Assembly (NCBI GenBank): GCA_937899245.1
Contig: CALDKB010000051.1
Coordinates: 1-64,000, forward strand
DNA length: 64,000 nt
Source: an uncultured Bacteroidales bacterium
GTDB lineage: Bacteria; Bacteroidota; Bacteroidia; Bacteroidales; ML635J-15
Direction of reading: 5' to 3'
Shown here: piece after piece, positions 1-8,980 of the stretch
Layout of the letters: the number at the start of each line of letters is the position of its first letter
Numbering within the stretch: the first letter of the stretch is position 1
Notes under the pieces: generated by a model
What the model was told of the DNA's origin: nothing
The model's input: the letters and a program-made list of their open reading frames with translations, nothing else
Databases searched by the model: none
Position numbers and translations under genes: made by a program

Positions 1-3000
1 TAACCGTAACTAATAACTTTGGCGTTACATCCACTGACGAGATTAACGTCTACTTACCAGAAGTGGCGCAAATAAACGATACTACAATCTGCGCCGGCGA
101 CACCATAGTATGGAATACCGAACTTAGTGCAAATGACTATGCGTTTGGATGGTTTAGGATGTCTGACGAATCGTCCTCTGCGCCAGAGGAGATTCCTGAT
201 CAGGTCCGGAATGACGGAAGCGTTTTACTTTACAACTCCGGACATTATTTCTGCGTCATTACAGACTCACAGGGCTGCACATTCAAGACCGACACTGTAA
301 CCATAACAATCGACGACTACCCAGTTACGACAACACTTGGAAACGACACCTCGCTATGTGCTGGCAATTCAATAAGGTTGCAAACTAACGTCGAACAGAC
401 AAACTCCTATTTATGGAATACCGGTAGCACATCGGCAAGCATCACGCTTTCTGAATCTGGTTCGTATTCCGTAACGACAACAAACTCGCGCGGCTGCCTT
501 GCCTACGATACGATCAGCATAACGATACTCGGAACGGCACCGGAATTCGGCTACAGCGTTGACAACCTATGCTTCAAGGATTCAACACATTTCATAGGCA
601 ACGCGACATCGGAAGGAGACATAGAATCCTACAGGTGGATTATCGACGATAACGACACTCTTTCTTCACAGGAATTCTCCTATCGGTTCCAGACGACCGG
701 CAGACACGAGATAAGGGCCATTGTAACATCCGCAAACACATGCAGCAGCGACAGCTCTTTCAGCATAGCAATAAAGGAAATTCCATATCCAAGCTTCACA
801 TACACACCGGTATGCTCAGGCACACCTATGGAATTCGTAGGCACATCGATAATACCGGAAGGCACAGAACCTATATCATACGGATGGATAATTGATGGGG
901 ATACGGTTGGAAATGAAGCTAACCTGAGATATACATTTGAAAGCGGTGCCACTTCGACTCCGCTCAGGGAGCTAATAGAACTTGACAACGGATGCAAGAA
1001 CGACACCACAATAATCATCGAGGTCCGTGACGATTATGCGACTCCCCGCTATGTCTCCCCTGCATATCCGACAGACAATATGCTGGTAACGGCCGACACT
1101 ATAAGCTTCCTTTGGAACTATGACTACGATATACTATACTACGATATGATTACTAGTGCAGACTCTACTTTCGGATCTGCAGACACCATTCATTGCACAG
1201 CGAACTCAACATCATTGCCTCGTGACAGCTTTGCCGACACGTGCTACTGGAAGGTTGCGTCCTACAACCATTGCATGATATCTGCGGAATCGGAAGCATA
1301 CACATTCAGAACAATCACAGCGGGAGACAATCTTGCAGACAATTCCAACCTCCAGCTCTGGCTGCGTGCAGACTCGGTGGAACTCACCAACGGCAAGGTT
1401 TCACGATGGTACGACCTCAGCCCGAATAACTATGTAATACAGCAGACGACAGAGGCGGCTAGGCCGACTATTAGCCTTAATGCACCAAATGACAAACCGG
1501 CACTTGTGTTTGACGGTTCTTCTTCATATCTAACTGGCGATGATGCTATTCTAAATTTAGGAAACGACAGCTGGACTTTCTTTATTGTTGGAAAATATAA
1601 TAATACAACAATAGACAACACTAACTCTCCTGTTTTTATGGGCAAATACGATAGAGACGCCTCCGATTATGCCAATGGATACTTCTGGATATTAAGAGGC
1701 GACAATTATGTAATTCGTTCAAATGGAGGCGCATACAGCATAACGACAGATGCACCAAGGGCAGAATATCATTTATTCACTTTTGAGGTAGAGTCCGAGC
1801 AACGCATTACTCATAGAACTTATGTCGACAATATTCTTAAAAATTATTCAAACTGCAATATAAGATCAAAGACTAATTCACTGTCATTAAAAATTGGTGG
1901 AAATATTAGGCACAGCAAAGGAAGCCCAAACCCATACAACATACACTATCTTGATGGGGAGATTGCTGAAATAATAGCTTTTGACTCCATTAGCGAGGAC
2001 CTTCGCACTGACATAAGCAACTACCTGTTTGAGAGATATTCCCCATCACCAGTATCCCTAGGCCTTGACATTCACGCCAACGGATTCTGCGACACCGCCA
2101 TAACAACCGCATACAACCCGAACTTCGTTTCATACCTGTGGAGCACGGGCGAGACGGATTCGATTATACATGTTAGCCAGCCAGGCACCTACTCGGTAAC
2201 CGTAACTAATAACTTTGGCGTTACATCCACTGACGAGATTAACGTCTACTTCCCTGAAGTTTACCAGTTGCAAGACACGACAATCTGTGCAGGAGATAGC
2301 ATAGTTTGGAACCTCAAGCTTAATCCAGACGATTATACGATTGAGTGGAACAACGGGCAGATTCAGGATCAGGTCAGGAATGACGGAAGCGTTTTACTTT
2401 ACAACTCTGGACGTTATTTCTGCAACATTACAGACACACTCGGATGCACATTCACAACCGACACAGTAACAGTCCTCATCGACGATTATCCGAACACCAC
2501 CGGTTTTGCCCACGCCGACACAATACTATGCGCCGGCAACCGATTGAGAATTGAAAACAACTTCGAAGAAACCACTACATTCCAATGGAATACAGGCAAC
2601 ACCGAACCAGAAATCGCCATGGCAAACAACGGCACATACAGCGTTACCACAAGCAATGCAATAGGTTGCTCTGCACAAAGCACTATAAACGTATCGCTTC
2701 ACGGGCAGGTACCAAACCCATACATTAGCGTTGAAGGCCATTGCCAAAACAGCCCTCTGACATTCGCAGATATAAGCACCAGCATGCAGGGCGAAATTAA
2801 TACCCGTCATTGGTTCATAAATGACACACTTATCAGCGACGACGAAATAATCAACCACAGCTTCGAGCTATACGGCGACCAAGAAATTCGCCTATATATA
2901 AACACTACCGACAACTGCCATAACGACACAACAATAACAATACACATAGACCCACAACCAAAGCCAGAAATCTGGCCTAAGTTCTTCTGCCAGAATACCG

Positions 3001-4499
3001 AAACTGAAATCCATGCTACGCCTTCGGTATACGAAGGAGAAATAACGGAAAACTATTGGGAAATTAATGGTGAATACAATAGCGGCAACAGCATTACAAC
3101 CGTCTTCTCCACAACGGGCATGCTTCCGATATCATTAACATCTACCAGTGCCACAGGATGTTCAGGAACAAGCACAATACTCGTAAATGTAATAGAATCA
3201 GAGCCAGCAGCCATCAGCATCGACAAATCATGCATAGGACACGAAACTACATTTACAAACAAGACTCCGTTCAGCAGCTACAACCCACAAATTGCATGGA
3301 CATGGACAATAGATAGTACGGGAACTGAAACCGAAAACACATCCCGCACATTCGACACGGCAGGGCTTTACGCAGTGACATTCAGTGTCAAATACGCAAA
3401 CCAGTGTACAGCAAGTCTTGATACAATCGTAGAAATACACCCACAACCAGAAGTAACAATAACTTCTCACGATCTATGCATAGGCAATTCTCTGCCACTC
3501 GCTGCCGACATCGTATCATCCGATGAAATAGCACAATACAATTGGCAGCTTTCGGACATATTGTCTTCGAACAGCATTTCACCGGAATTCACACCAGACA
3601 CAACAGGCAACTTCCCTATTAAACTCAGCATCGAAACCCTACATCACTGCAAAGCAGAAGTTTCAGATACCATACGCATACACGAACGTCCGGAAGCATC
3701 ATTCACGAACTCACGAGACTGGGGAGGCAGACCTTTATACATTAGCTTTGAGAACACATCTGTTGGTGCAGAATCATATATCTGGGATTTTGCAGGACAG
3801 GGATCCAGCACACAAGCAAGCCCATACTTCATATTCAACGAAGTGGGAACCTTCAACGTAAAACTTACAGCTACCAGTCAGTACGGCTGTTCAAGCAGTT
3901 TCACATCCAATGCAATTACCGTTGTGGAACCTATAGTTGACATAATGCTGATGGACCTCAAAATTGACAACAACAACGGATTTGCTTCAGTATCGTTCAC
4001 AATCATCAACCTTGGCACTCTTCACAGCGACGAAATATTGTTAGAACTTAACGTTAACGGACGCATTCTACGCGAAACCATAGACCACATGGCTCCGGGC
4101 GAAGTCCTACCGCACACCTTCGGTGCGACAATGCCAATACCGACGACCTACACGTTATGCGTAACAGCAATTGTACCCGATGTTGAAGGCACACCCGAAA
4201 GCAACCTTGAAAACAATACACTCTGCCATTCTTCGGCAACAGGGCTAACGGCGACAATGCCATACCCAAGTCCTGCGAGCGACTTTGTTACATGCGAGAT
4301 TCACACGCCATACCCTACCGAAGTCACGATATCGATATTCAACTCTTTCGGCGAGCTTATCCGTAACGACCGCTACGACAACATCAACGGCTACCACAAG
4401 TACATCGCCGATGTCAGCCAGCTTTCGGCAGGCCTATATTTCATCCGCATCATGACTCCAAATGAAAAGATAACCCAGAAATTTGAAGTACAACGTTAG
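1..4499 (+). CDS. Giant modular T9SS-secreted surface protein, 5' end outside window
   Basis: The reading frame is open from base 3 with no start, so this is the C-terminal part (about 1,500 residues) of a larger protein. It consists of repeated Cys-containing modules around DTTICAGD and YSVTTTNSRGC motifs. A LamG/concanavalin-like region lies at about nt 1330-2020 (LQLWLRADS, FDGSSSYL), a PKD domain at about nt 3690-3920 (YIWDFAGQGS), a CARDB-like stretch at about nt 3940-4200, and a C-terminal T9SS type A sorting domain at about nt 4250-4496 (LSAGLYFIRI). The family is exported by T9SS and attached to the cell surface. Adhesion or polysaccharide binding is plausible, but no catalytic domain is visible. 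Bases 1-56 recur exactly at 2197-2252, so an approximately 2.2-kb unit is internally duplicated. Two copies of a short palindromic insert interrupt equivalent modules in frame. Confidence 0.85.
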   Translation, partial: TVTNNFGVTSTDEINVYLPEVAQINDTTICAGDTIVWNTELSANDYAFGWFRMSDESSSAPEEIPDQVRNDGSVLLYNSGHYFCVITDSQGCTFKTDTVTITIDDYPVTTTLGNDTSLCAGNSIRLQTNVEQTNSYLWNTGSTSASITLSESGSYSVTTTNSRGCLAYDTISITILGTAPEFGYSVDNLCFKDSTHFIGNATSEGDIESYRWIIDDNDTLSSQEFSYRFQTTGRHEIRAIVTSANTCSSDSSFSIAIKEIPYPSFTYTPVCSGTPMEFVGTSIIPEGTEPISYGWIIDGDTVGNEANLRYTFESGATSTPLRELIELDNGCKNDTTIIIEVRDDYATPRYVSPAYPTDNMLVTADTISFLWNYDYDILYYDMITSADSTFGSADTIHCTANSTSLPRDSFADTCYWKVASYNHCMISAESEAYTFRTITAGDNLADNSNLQLWLRADSVELTNGKVSRWYDLSPNNYVIQQTTEAARPTISLNAPNDKPALVFDGSSSYLTGDDAILNLGNDSWTFFIVGKYNNTTIDNTNSPVFMGKYDRDASDYANGYFWILRGDNYVIRSNGGAYSITTDAPRAEYHLFTFEVESEQRITHRTYVDNILKNYSNCNIRSKTNSLSLKIGGNIRHSKGSPNPYNIHYLDGEIAEIIAFDSISEDLRTDISNYLFERYSPSPVSLGLDIHANGFCDTAITTAYNPNFVSYLWSTGETDSIIHVSQPGTYSVTVTNNFGVTSTDEINVYFPEVYQLQDTTICAGDSIVWNLKLNPDDYTIEWNNGQIQDQVRNDGSVLLYNSGRYFCNITDTLGCTFTTDTVTVLIDDYPNTTGFAHADTILCAGNRLRIENNFEETTTFQWNTGNTEPEIAMANNGTYSVTTSNAIGCSAQSTINVSLHGQVPNPYISVEGHCQNSPLTFADISTSMQGEINTRHWFINDTLISDDEIINHSFELYGDQEIRLYINTTDNCHNDTTITIHIDPQPKPEIWPKFFCQNTETEIHATPSVYEGEITENYWEINGEYNSGNSITTVFSTTGMLPISLTSTSATGCSGTSTILVNVIESEPAAISIDKSCIGHETTFTNKTPFSSYNPQIAWTWTIDSTGTETENTSRTFDTAGLYAVTFSVKYANQCTASLDTIVEIHPQPEVTITSHDLCIGNSLPLAADIVSSDEIAQYNWQLSDILSSNSISPEFTPDTTGNFPIKLSIETLHHCKAEVSDTIRIHERPEASFTNSRDWGGRPLYISFENTSVGAESYIWDFAGQGSSTQASPYFIFNEVGTFNVKLTATSQYGCSSSFTSNAITVVEPIVDIMLMDLKIDNNNGFASVSFTIINLGTLHSDEILLELNVNGRILRETIDHMAPGEVLPHTFGATMPIPTTYTLCVTAIVPDVEGTPESNLENNTLCHSSATGLTATMPYPSPASDFVTCEIHTPYPTEVTISIFNSFGELIRNDRYDNINGYHKYIADVSQLSAGLYFIRIMTPNEKITQKFEVQR
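192..217 (+). repeat. Palindromic element inside coding sequence, copy A
   Basis: ATTCC (192-196) and GGAAT (208-212) form the outer arms, CCTGATCAGG (195-204) is a perfect 10-bp palindrome, and GACGG follows. The element is translated in frame as IPDQVRNDG. Its form (ATTCC, short spacer, GGAAT, GACGG) resembles small dispersed palindromes such as the ATTCCC-N8-GGGAAT type known from Neisseria. That resemblance is by eye only. Confidence 0.5.
2197..2510 (+). repeat. Internal module duplication (partner 1-330)
   Basis: Bases 2197-2252 are identical to bases 1-56. The similarity continues in patches through the following module: the NDGSVLLYNSG segment is nearly base-identical at 214-255 and 2382-2425. 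This shows a duplicated unit in the surface-protein gene with a period of about 2,196 bp in the first part. The period falls to about 2,169 bp further in, because the first copy holds roughly 27 bp more. Confidence 0.85.
2361..2386 (+). repeat. Palindromic element inside coding sequence, copy B
   Basis: This is the second copy of the short element, at the equivalent place of the duplicated module (translated QDQVRNDG). It differs from copy A at positions that break the palindrome (ATTCAGGATC in place of ATTCCTGATC) but keeps GGAATGACGG. The pattern fits one insertion before the module duplication, followed by drift. Confidence 0.5.
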
Positions 4500-4621
4500 G
4501 GCCATGCATAATAAAACTGTCATTCAGGAAGCAAAATCAGTCATTGCAGACTTGATTCGCAAACGTAGTTCACGACACATTCATTTTTCCATCAATTAAA
4601 AACCATTAACGCATCATCATC

Positions 4622-5842
4622 TTGAAACTTCTCATTCTCAACTACGAATACCCTCCTATTGGCGGCGGTGCTGGAGTCATTACACAGAAGACTGCCGAAG
4701 GACTCGCCAATCTTGGACATGATATCACAGTCATAACAACATACTACGAAACATCAAACAGCGAAACTTCGAACGCACCAGCATCAAACAGCGAAGCATA
4801 TAACAGCGAAACGACCAACGGAGTCCGCCTCTTCCGGCTACATTCCCGCCGTCGTTCAATCTATCAGTCCAACCCTTTAGAGATGCTATCGTGGATGCAT
4901 GCAGCAAAACGATTCCTCAAAAAGCACCTTAAGACCGAAAAATATGATCTATGCATTGCCAACTTTTCACTTCCAGGTGGTGAAGTTGCATACAGCATGA
5001 AGGAAATGTTCAACCTGCCCTACGTTGTTGTATCGCATGGACATGACATTCCATGGTTTTTCCCAGAGCAGATGATGTGGTATCATGCGGCCTGCTACCA
5101 ATGGATTCGCAAGATATGCATGCAGTCGGAATGCAACTTTGTGCAGTCGAACGAGATGCTCACCAACATAAAAGCATTTTTAGGAGGCACGCCAGCCCAC
5201 AACAAACTTATATACAATGGTTGGGACCGAGGAGAATTCTATCCGGCACCAGACAAGCGCAACAAGCGATTCACCATTCTGTACACAGGACGTCTTGTAC
5301 TACAAAAAGACCCGATGACATTTCTAAAAGCTATCAGCATTCTGAAAGATCGCATTCCTGATTTCAAGGTACACATTGTCGGCGACGGGAAGCTACGCGG
5401 CAAAATGGAGAAATATATTGCTAAAAATGGGCTCACGCAGATTGTCGAATTCAAGAACTGGCTCGACAAGCCACAAATGGCCGAGGAATATCAGTCGTGT
5501 TCGCTTGCCGTGATGCCATCGTTAGCCGAAGGCATGAGCATAGCGCTTCTAGAAGCCCTTGCCTGTGGTCAGTATGTCATTGCCACAAAGGTAAGCAACA
5601 ACGAGATTCTCATCTCCGAAGGTGTCAATGGAGATTTTATTCCCAAAGGCAATCCGCAAGTCCTTGCCGACAAGATTCAAACATATTACGAAACAAAATT
5701 CAGCAACGGCTATCTTGTACCCCAGTCCCATTTCGATGCCCTAGCCCCCCGTTTCGACTGGTCTGCCATTGTCAAACAATACGAAGAAACCCTGCTCGCC
5801 ATCATCGAACGTTGTACAATAATGGGCAAGGTGCAGAGGTAA
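4622..5842 (+). CDS. Glycosyltransferase family 4 (GT-B fold)
   Basis: Retaining glycosyltransferase of the GT4 type, expected in the cytoplasm, transferring a sugar from a nucleotide donor to a lipid-linked or surface glycan acceptor. The N-terminus LNYEYPPIGGGAG is the typical acceptor-side glycine loop. GRLVLQKDP opens the donor domain, and EGMSIALLE (about residues 302-310) is the EX7E donor-binding motif. The start is TTG: an in-frame stop lies at 4607-4609 with no ATG after it. Residues about 43-66 are a Ser/Asn/Glu/Thr-rich insertion made of repeated SNSE/TSN units between the first strands of the fold. The gene follows a T9SS cargo gene, which may hint at surface glycan (for example A-LPS-like) synthesis. 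Donor and acceptor are unknown. Confidence 0.9.
   Translation: MKLLILNYEYPPIGGGAGVITQKTAEGLANLGHDITVITTYYETSNSETSNAPASNSEAYNSETTNGVRLFRLHSRRRSIYQSNPLEMLSWMHAAKRFLKKHLKTEKYDLCIANFSLPGGEVAYSMKEMFNLPYVVVSHGHDIPWFFPEQMMWYHAACYQWIRKICMQSECNFVQSNEMLTNIKAFLGGTPAHNKLIYNGWDRGEFYPAPDKRNKRFTILYTGRLVLQKDPMTFLKAISILKDRIPDFKVHIVGDGKLRGKMEKYIAKNGLTQIVEFKNWLDKPQMAEEYQSCSLAVMPSLAEGMSIALLEALACGQYVIATKVSNNEILISEGVNGDFIPKGNPQVLADKIQTYYETKFSNGYLVPQSHFDALAPRFDWSAIVKQYEETLLAIIERCTIMGKVQR
4751..4827 (+). repeat. In-frame degenerate repeat in glycosyltransferase gene
   Basis: The 14-mer CATCAAACAGCGAA occurs at 4752-4765 and again 30 bp later at 4782-4795. AACAGCGAAAC recurs at 4803-4813. It encodes a hydrophilic SNSE/TSN-rich loop and looks like a slippage-type expansion. 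Confidence 0.7.
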
Positions 5843-5882
5843 GAGATTATACGACCTCGCTGAGGTCGGAAAATAAACAACA

Positions 5883-6308
5883 TCAATTCCTTATCGCCAC
5901 AAAAGTCAAATACGTTTTTTTGTCATACAAAAACTTTAGCGTATCGTTCCTCATGGAATAATGGTCAACTTTCAACAAGTCCTCCATAAACACAATATTG
6001 TCGGTGCTGTCCTGAGACACAGGAATGTAAGTAAAGCCAGACCACACTATCTTATCTTTCTTCCTAATATTGTATATCGACGAAAAAGTACTATTCACCG
6101 ACTGCCCCATCATGGAATTGTTCTCCATAAAATACACATTGAAACAAGAGTCATTGTTTGGGAATGGCTTGCGATATTCACCATCAACATTAATCCTAAC
6201 AAGGTGCCAACCGCCTCTGAAATCATTGTAAATTTCATCATTAGCTTCGCATGAAACCATCGACATTGCAACCGCAGCAGCTATTATCAACACTAAAATT
6301 CTTTTCAT
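5883..6308 (-). CDS. Small lipoprotein, lipocalin-like
   Basis: 141 residues. The start chosen is the ATG at 6308, which gives a classical lipoprotein signal (MKRILVLIIAAA, lipobox SMVSC); the reading frame is open further upstream, but that extension lacks a signal peptide. The mature part has alternating strand-like segments (GGWHLVRINVDG, DKIVWSGFTYIP, KTYLTFVAI) as in the short lipocalin-like lipoproteins common in Bacteroidales. It is predicted to be anchored to a membrane from the periplasmic or surface side. It lies 112 nt downstream of the aldolase gene on the same strand, so it may be read from that operon. Specific function is not recognisable. Confidence 0.7.
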   Translation of the reverse strand: MKRILVLIIAAAVAMSMVSCEANDEIYNDFRGGWHLVRINVDGEYRKPFPNNDSCFNVYFMENNSMMGQSVNSTFSSIYNIRKKDKIVWSGFTYIPVSQDSTDNIVFMEDLLKVDHYSMRNDTLKFLYDKKTYLTFVAIRN

Positions 6309-6420
6309 AATTTTACCTTCTACCTTTAAACTTAATCCTCTGACCTGACGAACCGCCGCACCCTTCCCTATTCTTTCTTCAAGACGACGTTGCATCCAGA
6401 GTCTTTATTCAATACCTATG

Positions 6421-7047
6421 TTATTTGCAACGCAGCTTATCCACTTCCATCTGTTCTTCATCCGTCAACTCGCCCTTGCAACCCATGCATTTCAGATTGT
6501 AACTAATATGAGCCGTATTCTCAAGCACTTCCATCCTATCGAAAGCCTCGAACAAAGTCTTACCTACCGTTATGGCGCCATGCTTAACCATAATGGCAGA
6601 ATCGTGATCCTTCATCACGCCAGCACAAGCGACAGCAAGATCAACCGACCCCATAAGGTGATAATCCACAAGGCCGACCTCGCCTAACATATAACGTGCC
6701 TCGCCAGTAATCGAAGAATTGACTGCAGCGCCAGCTACGGCATAGGTTGAAGCAAAGACCGGATGAGAATGAACAATAGCCATTATATCGGGACGGCACT
6801 TATAAATGTTAATGTGCATCAGAGTCTCCATGCTTGGCTTCAGCGAAGGTGTAAGATTTTCGCCATCGGGAGAAATAATTATCACCTTGCGCATATCGAT
6901 GCACGACTTGTCGCTTTGACTTGCGGTAATGAATATAAAACCTTCAGCGTTACGCAAGCTTACATTGCCACCACTGACAGTTGTCAAGGACCTGTCGTAC
7001 AAGCGACGCATAGTCTCGGCAACCCTTACTCTTTCAAGTTCAAACAT
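6421..7047 (-). CDS. ald2: Class II aldolase, probable 5-deoxy/5-methylthio-ribulose-phosphate aldolase
   Basis: 208 residues, the usual length for the FucA/class II aldolase-adducin family. Zinc ligands are visible as HSHP (about residues 93-96) and the H of MVKHGAIT (about 154). The catalytic acid is the E in KPSMETLMH. The gene starts at an ATG that overlaps the mtnA stop (TAATG), so the two are translationally coupled. Beside mtnA the best candidate is the aldolase of the DHAP shunt, which splits 5-deoxy- or 5-methylthio-ribulose 1-phosphate into DHAP and an aldehyde. An MtnB-type dehydratase of the same fold is the main alternative. No mtnC, mtnD, mtnK or mtnP lies in the window. The family is clear; the substrate is inferred from context. 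Confidence 0.75.
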   Translation of the reverse strand: MFELERVRVAETMRRLYDRSLTTVSGGNVSLRNAEGFIFITASQSDKSCIDMRKVIIISPDGENLTPSLKPSMETLMHINIYKCRPDIMAIVHSHPVFASTYAVAGAAVNSSITGEARYMLGEVGLVDYHLMGSVDLAVACAGVMKDHDSAIMVKHGAITVGKTLFEAFDRMEVLENTAHISYNLKCMGCKGELTDEEQMEVDKLRCK

Positions 7048-8078
7048 TAGAATAAAGTTTTAAGTTCGTTGGGGTTAACAATTCCCTTTTCTGTAATAAT
7101 CCCGCTTATAAGTTCAGCCGGAGTGACATCGAAGGCCGGATTCTTCGCATGCGAAGTAGGATTTGCCATACGGAACTCTTCCATCCTGCCATTTGCCGAC
7201 AATCCATAATATGACAGCACTTCGTCCTCGTCGCGTTCCTCAATATTTATCTGTCTTCCTGTCGGAGTGTTCAAATCGATAGTCGACAACGGAGCCGCAA
7301 CATAAAACGGGATGCCATAAAACTTTGCTGCAATGGCCTTTTCCAAAGTTCCAATCTTATTGGCGGCATCGCCATTAGCGGCAATTCTATCGGCGCCAAC
7401 GATAACCATATTAATCTTTCCCTGCGACATATAATAAGCCCCAGCATTGTCGGGTATAATTGCATGGTTGACACCGGCAGAAGCCAGTTCCCAAGCAGTC
7501 AGGCGAGCGCCCTGATTTCGTGGACGTGTCTCATCGGCATATACGAAAATCCTTTTACCAGATGCCTGAGCTGCATATATTGGAGCGAGAGCGCTTCCAT
7601 AATCCACAAGAGCAAGCCATCCTGCATTGCAGTGTGTTTCGATACCGAAACCATCATCTATCAAAGAATTTCCAAATTCACCGATAAGGCGACCAGCTTC
7701 GGCACACTCATCGGCAACAGCAAACGCTTCTGCGATAGCAAACTCTCGCGACACCATCGACGCCTTCAGCACCCTTTCGGTAGCATAAAAAAGATTTACA
7801 GCCGTTGGACGTGTTGAATCTATCTTCTTCTTTGCCACAAGCAAATCGTCATACAAATTTCCTTTCGAGTCACATAACGCCTGATACATTCCATAAGCAG
7901 CCGCAGCACCTATAGAACCAGCGCCTCGTGTAATCATAGTCTTGATTGCCATACAAGTATCATCAAGCGTTTCGGCACGATAAATCTTAAAGTCGAAAGG
8001 AAGCATATTCTGCTCTATCATGCACACCGACTGGCCTTCAAGCCATACGGCCCTGTAGTGTTTTCCGTTTACATTCAT
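7047..8078 (-). CDS. mtnA: S-methyl-5-thioribose-1-phosphate isomerase
   Basis: Cytoplasmic aldose-ketose isomerase of the eIF2B-related family. It converts 5-methylthioribose 1-phosphate (or the 5-deoxyribose analogue) to the ribulose 1-phosphate. 343 residues is normal. Family hallmarks are ITRGAGSIGAAAAYGM, the catalytic Cys in IETHCNAG, RPRNQGARLTAWEL, and the catalytic Asp in VGADRIAANGD. It overlaps the preceding LytTR gene stop by one base (TAATG) and the following aldolase start in the same way. The three-gene arrangement argues for co-regulated salvage of the nucleoside by-products of S-adenosylmethionine and radical-SAM chemistry. Confidence 0.9.
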   Translation of the reverse strand: MNVNGKHYRAVWLEGQSVCMIEQNMLPFDFKIYRAETLDDTCMAIKTMITRGAGSIGAAAAYGMYQALCDSKGNLYDDLLVAKKKIDSTRPTAVNLFYATERVLKASMVSREFAIAEAFAVADECAEAGRLIGEFGNSLIDDGFGIETHCNAGWLALVDYGSALAPIYAAQASGKRIFVYADETRPRNQGARLTAWELASAGVNHAIIPDNAGAYYMSQGKINMVIVGADRIAANGDAANKIGTLEKAIAAKFYGIPFYVAAPLSTIDLNTPTGRQINIEERDEDEVLSYYGLSANGRMEEFRMANPTSHAKNPAFDVTPAELISGIITEKGIVNPNELKTLF

Positions 8079-8980
8079 TATACAAGAGAGTGTTTCGTGA
8101 ACATATTTACAACTGCATCTGCATAAGTCTTAGACACGGGAATCTCTGGTGCCTTTTCAAAATCGAGGTCGAGGAACAACCCATCCTTTTCTTTCCTCAA
8201 CACCTTCACCTTATTGAAATTGACCACATACGAACGATGGCAACGCACAAGGTCACACTCAGCGAAAGTCTCCTCTATCGACTTGAGAGTTGCACGAAGC
8301 ATAAACCGTGAGAATTTCCCCTTGTTGGAATAAAATATTATCACATAGTTGTCTGCCGATTCAATATATAGCAGGTTGTCAATATCAACAGAAAGTTTAA
8401 GCTGACCTTTCTCGTCGCAGAAATTAACGATATTATGTCTCTCCTTGACCAATAGTTCAGATTCGGAAATAGCCCCTGAAATATCGGATTTCTTGTCGGC
8501 GGCGGCAATCATTGCATCGTCGGTGTCCTGTTCCCTCTTGTCTTTCTGGGCTATATACAGCCACGAAATGACGTACGGCGCCAAAAGAATCAAAGAGACA
8601 TATTCGAGTGTCCGCGGAAAGATATCAAAATAATTACGGTCGTTGTTGCCGTATTCCCATGCAAAAAGAGTACAAAAAACAGCAACCAGGAACACCTCAG
8701 CTGCACACCATATAAGATACTTTGTGAAGTCGAGAATAATCTTGTTTCGAAGCAAATACATCATCACTCTGCTTAGCAAAAGCACGAAGAATCCAATCCC
8801 TACGACGAGGATAACCGTCAGTACGTACTGGTCATTACTTTCCCAGTCAACCCACGATTTGACATCGAACGGATTTACCAAAAGGATGAAAGCCAAGGCA
8901 AAAGCATACACAAACGCAAGAAACCAAGCAATACTCCTTTTACGAGCGAACAGTTTTGCAATCTTATTTTTCAAATTCAA
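8078..8980 (-). CDS. Membrane-anchored LytTR-type DNA-binding regulator
   Basis: 300 residues. The N-terminal half has four hydrophobic segments (around FLAFVYAFALAFILLV, VLTVILVVGIGFFVLLL, YLIWCAAEVFLVAVFC and SLILLAPYVISWLYI). The C-terminus (about 195-295) is a LytTR domain with NLLYIESADNYVIIFY and LVRCHRSYVVNFNKV. There is no receiver domain, so it is not a standard response regulator; it probably senses at the membrane. The start is TTG at 8980. A TAACTTTG -7-like box on this strand (8992-8999) lies just upstream, implying a very short leader. It is coupled to mtnA by a TAATG overlap and is the first gene of the operon, so autoregulation or control of salvage is plausible. Confidence 0.85.
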   Translation of the reverse strand: MNLKNKIAKLFARKRSIAWFLAFVYAFALAFILLVNPFDVKSWVDWESNDQYVLTVILVVGIGFFVLLLSRVMMYLLRNKIILDFTKYLIWCAAEVFLVAVFCTLFAWEYGNNDRNYFDIFPRTLEYVSLILLAPYVISWLYIAQKDKREQDTDDAMIAAADKKSDISGAISESELLVKERHNIVNFCDEKGQLKLSVDIDNLLYIESADNYVIIFYSNKGKFSRFMLRATLKSIEETFAECDLVRCHRSYVVNFNKVKVLRKEKDGLFLDLDFEKAPEIPVSKTYADAVVNMFTKHSLV

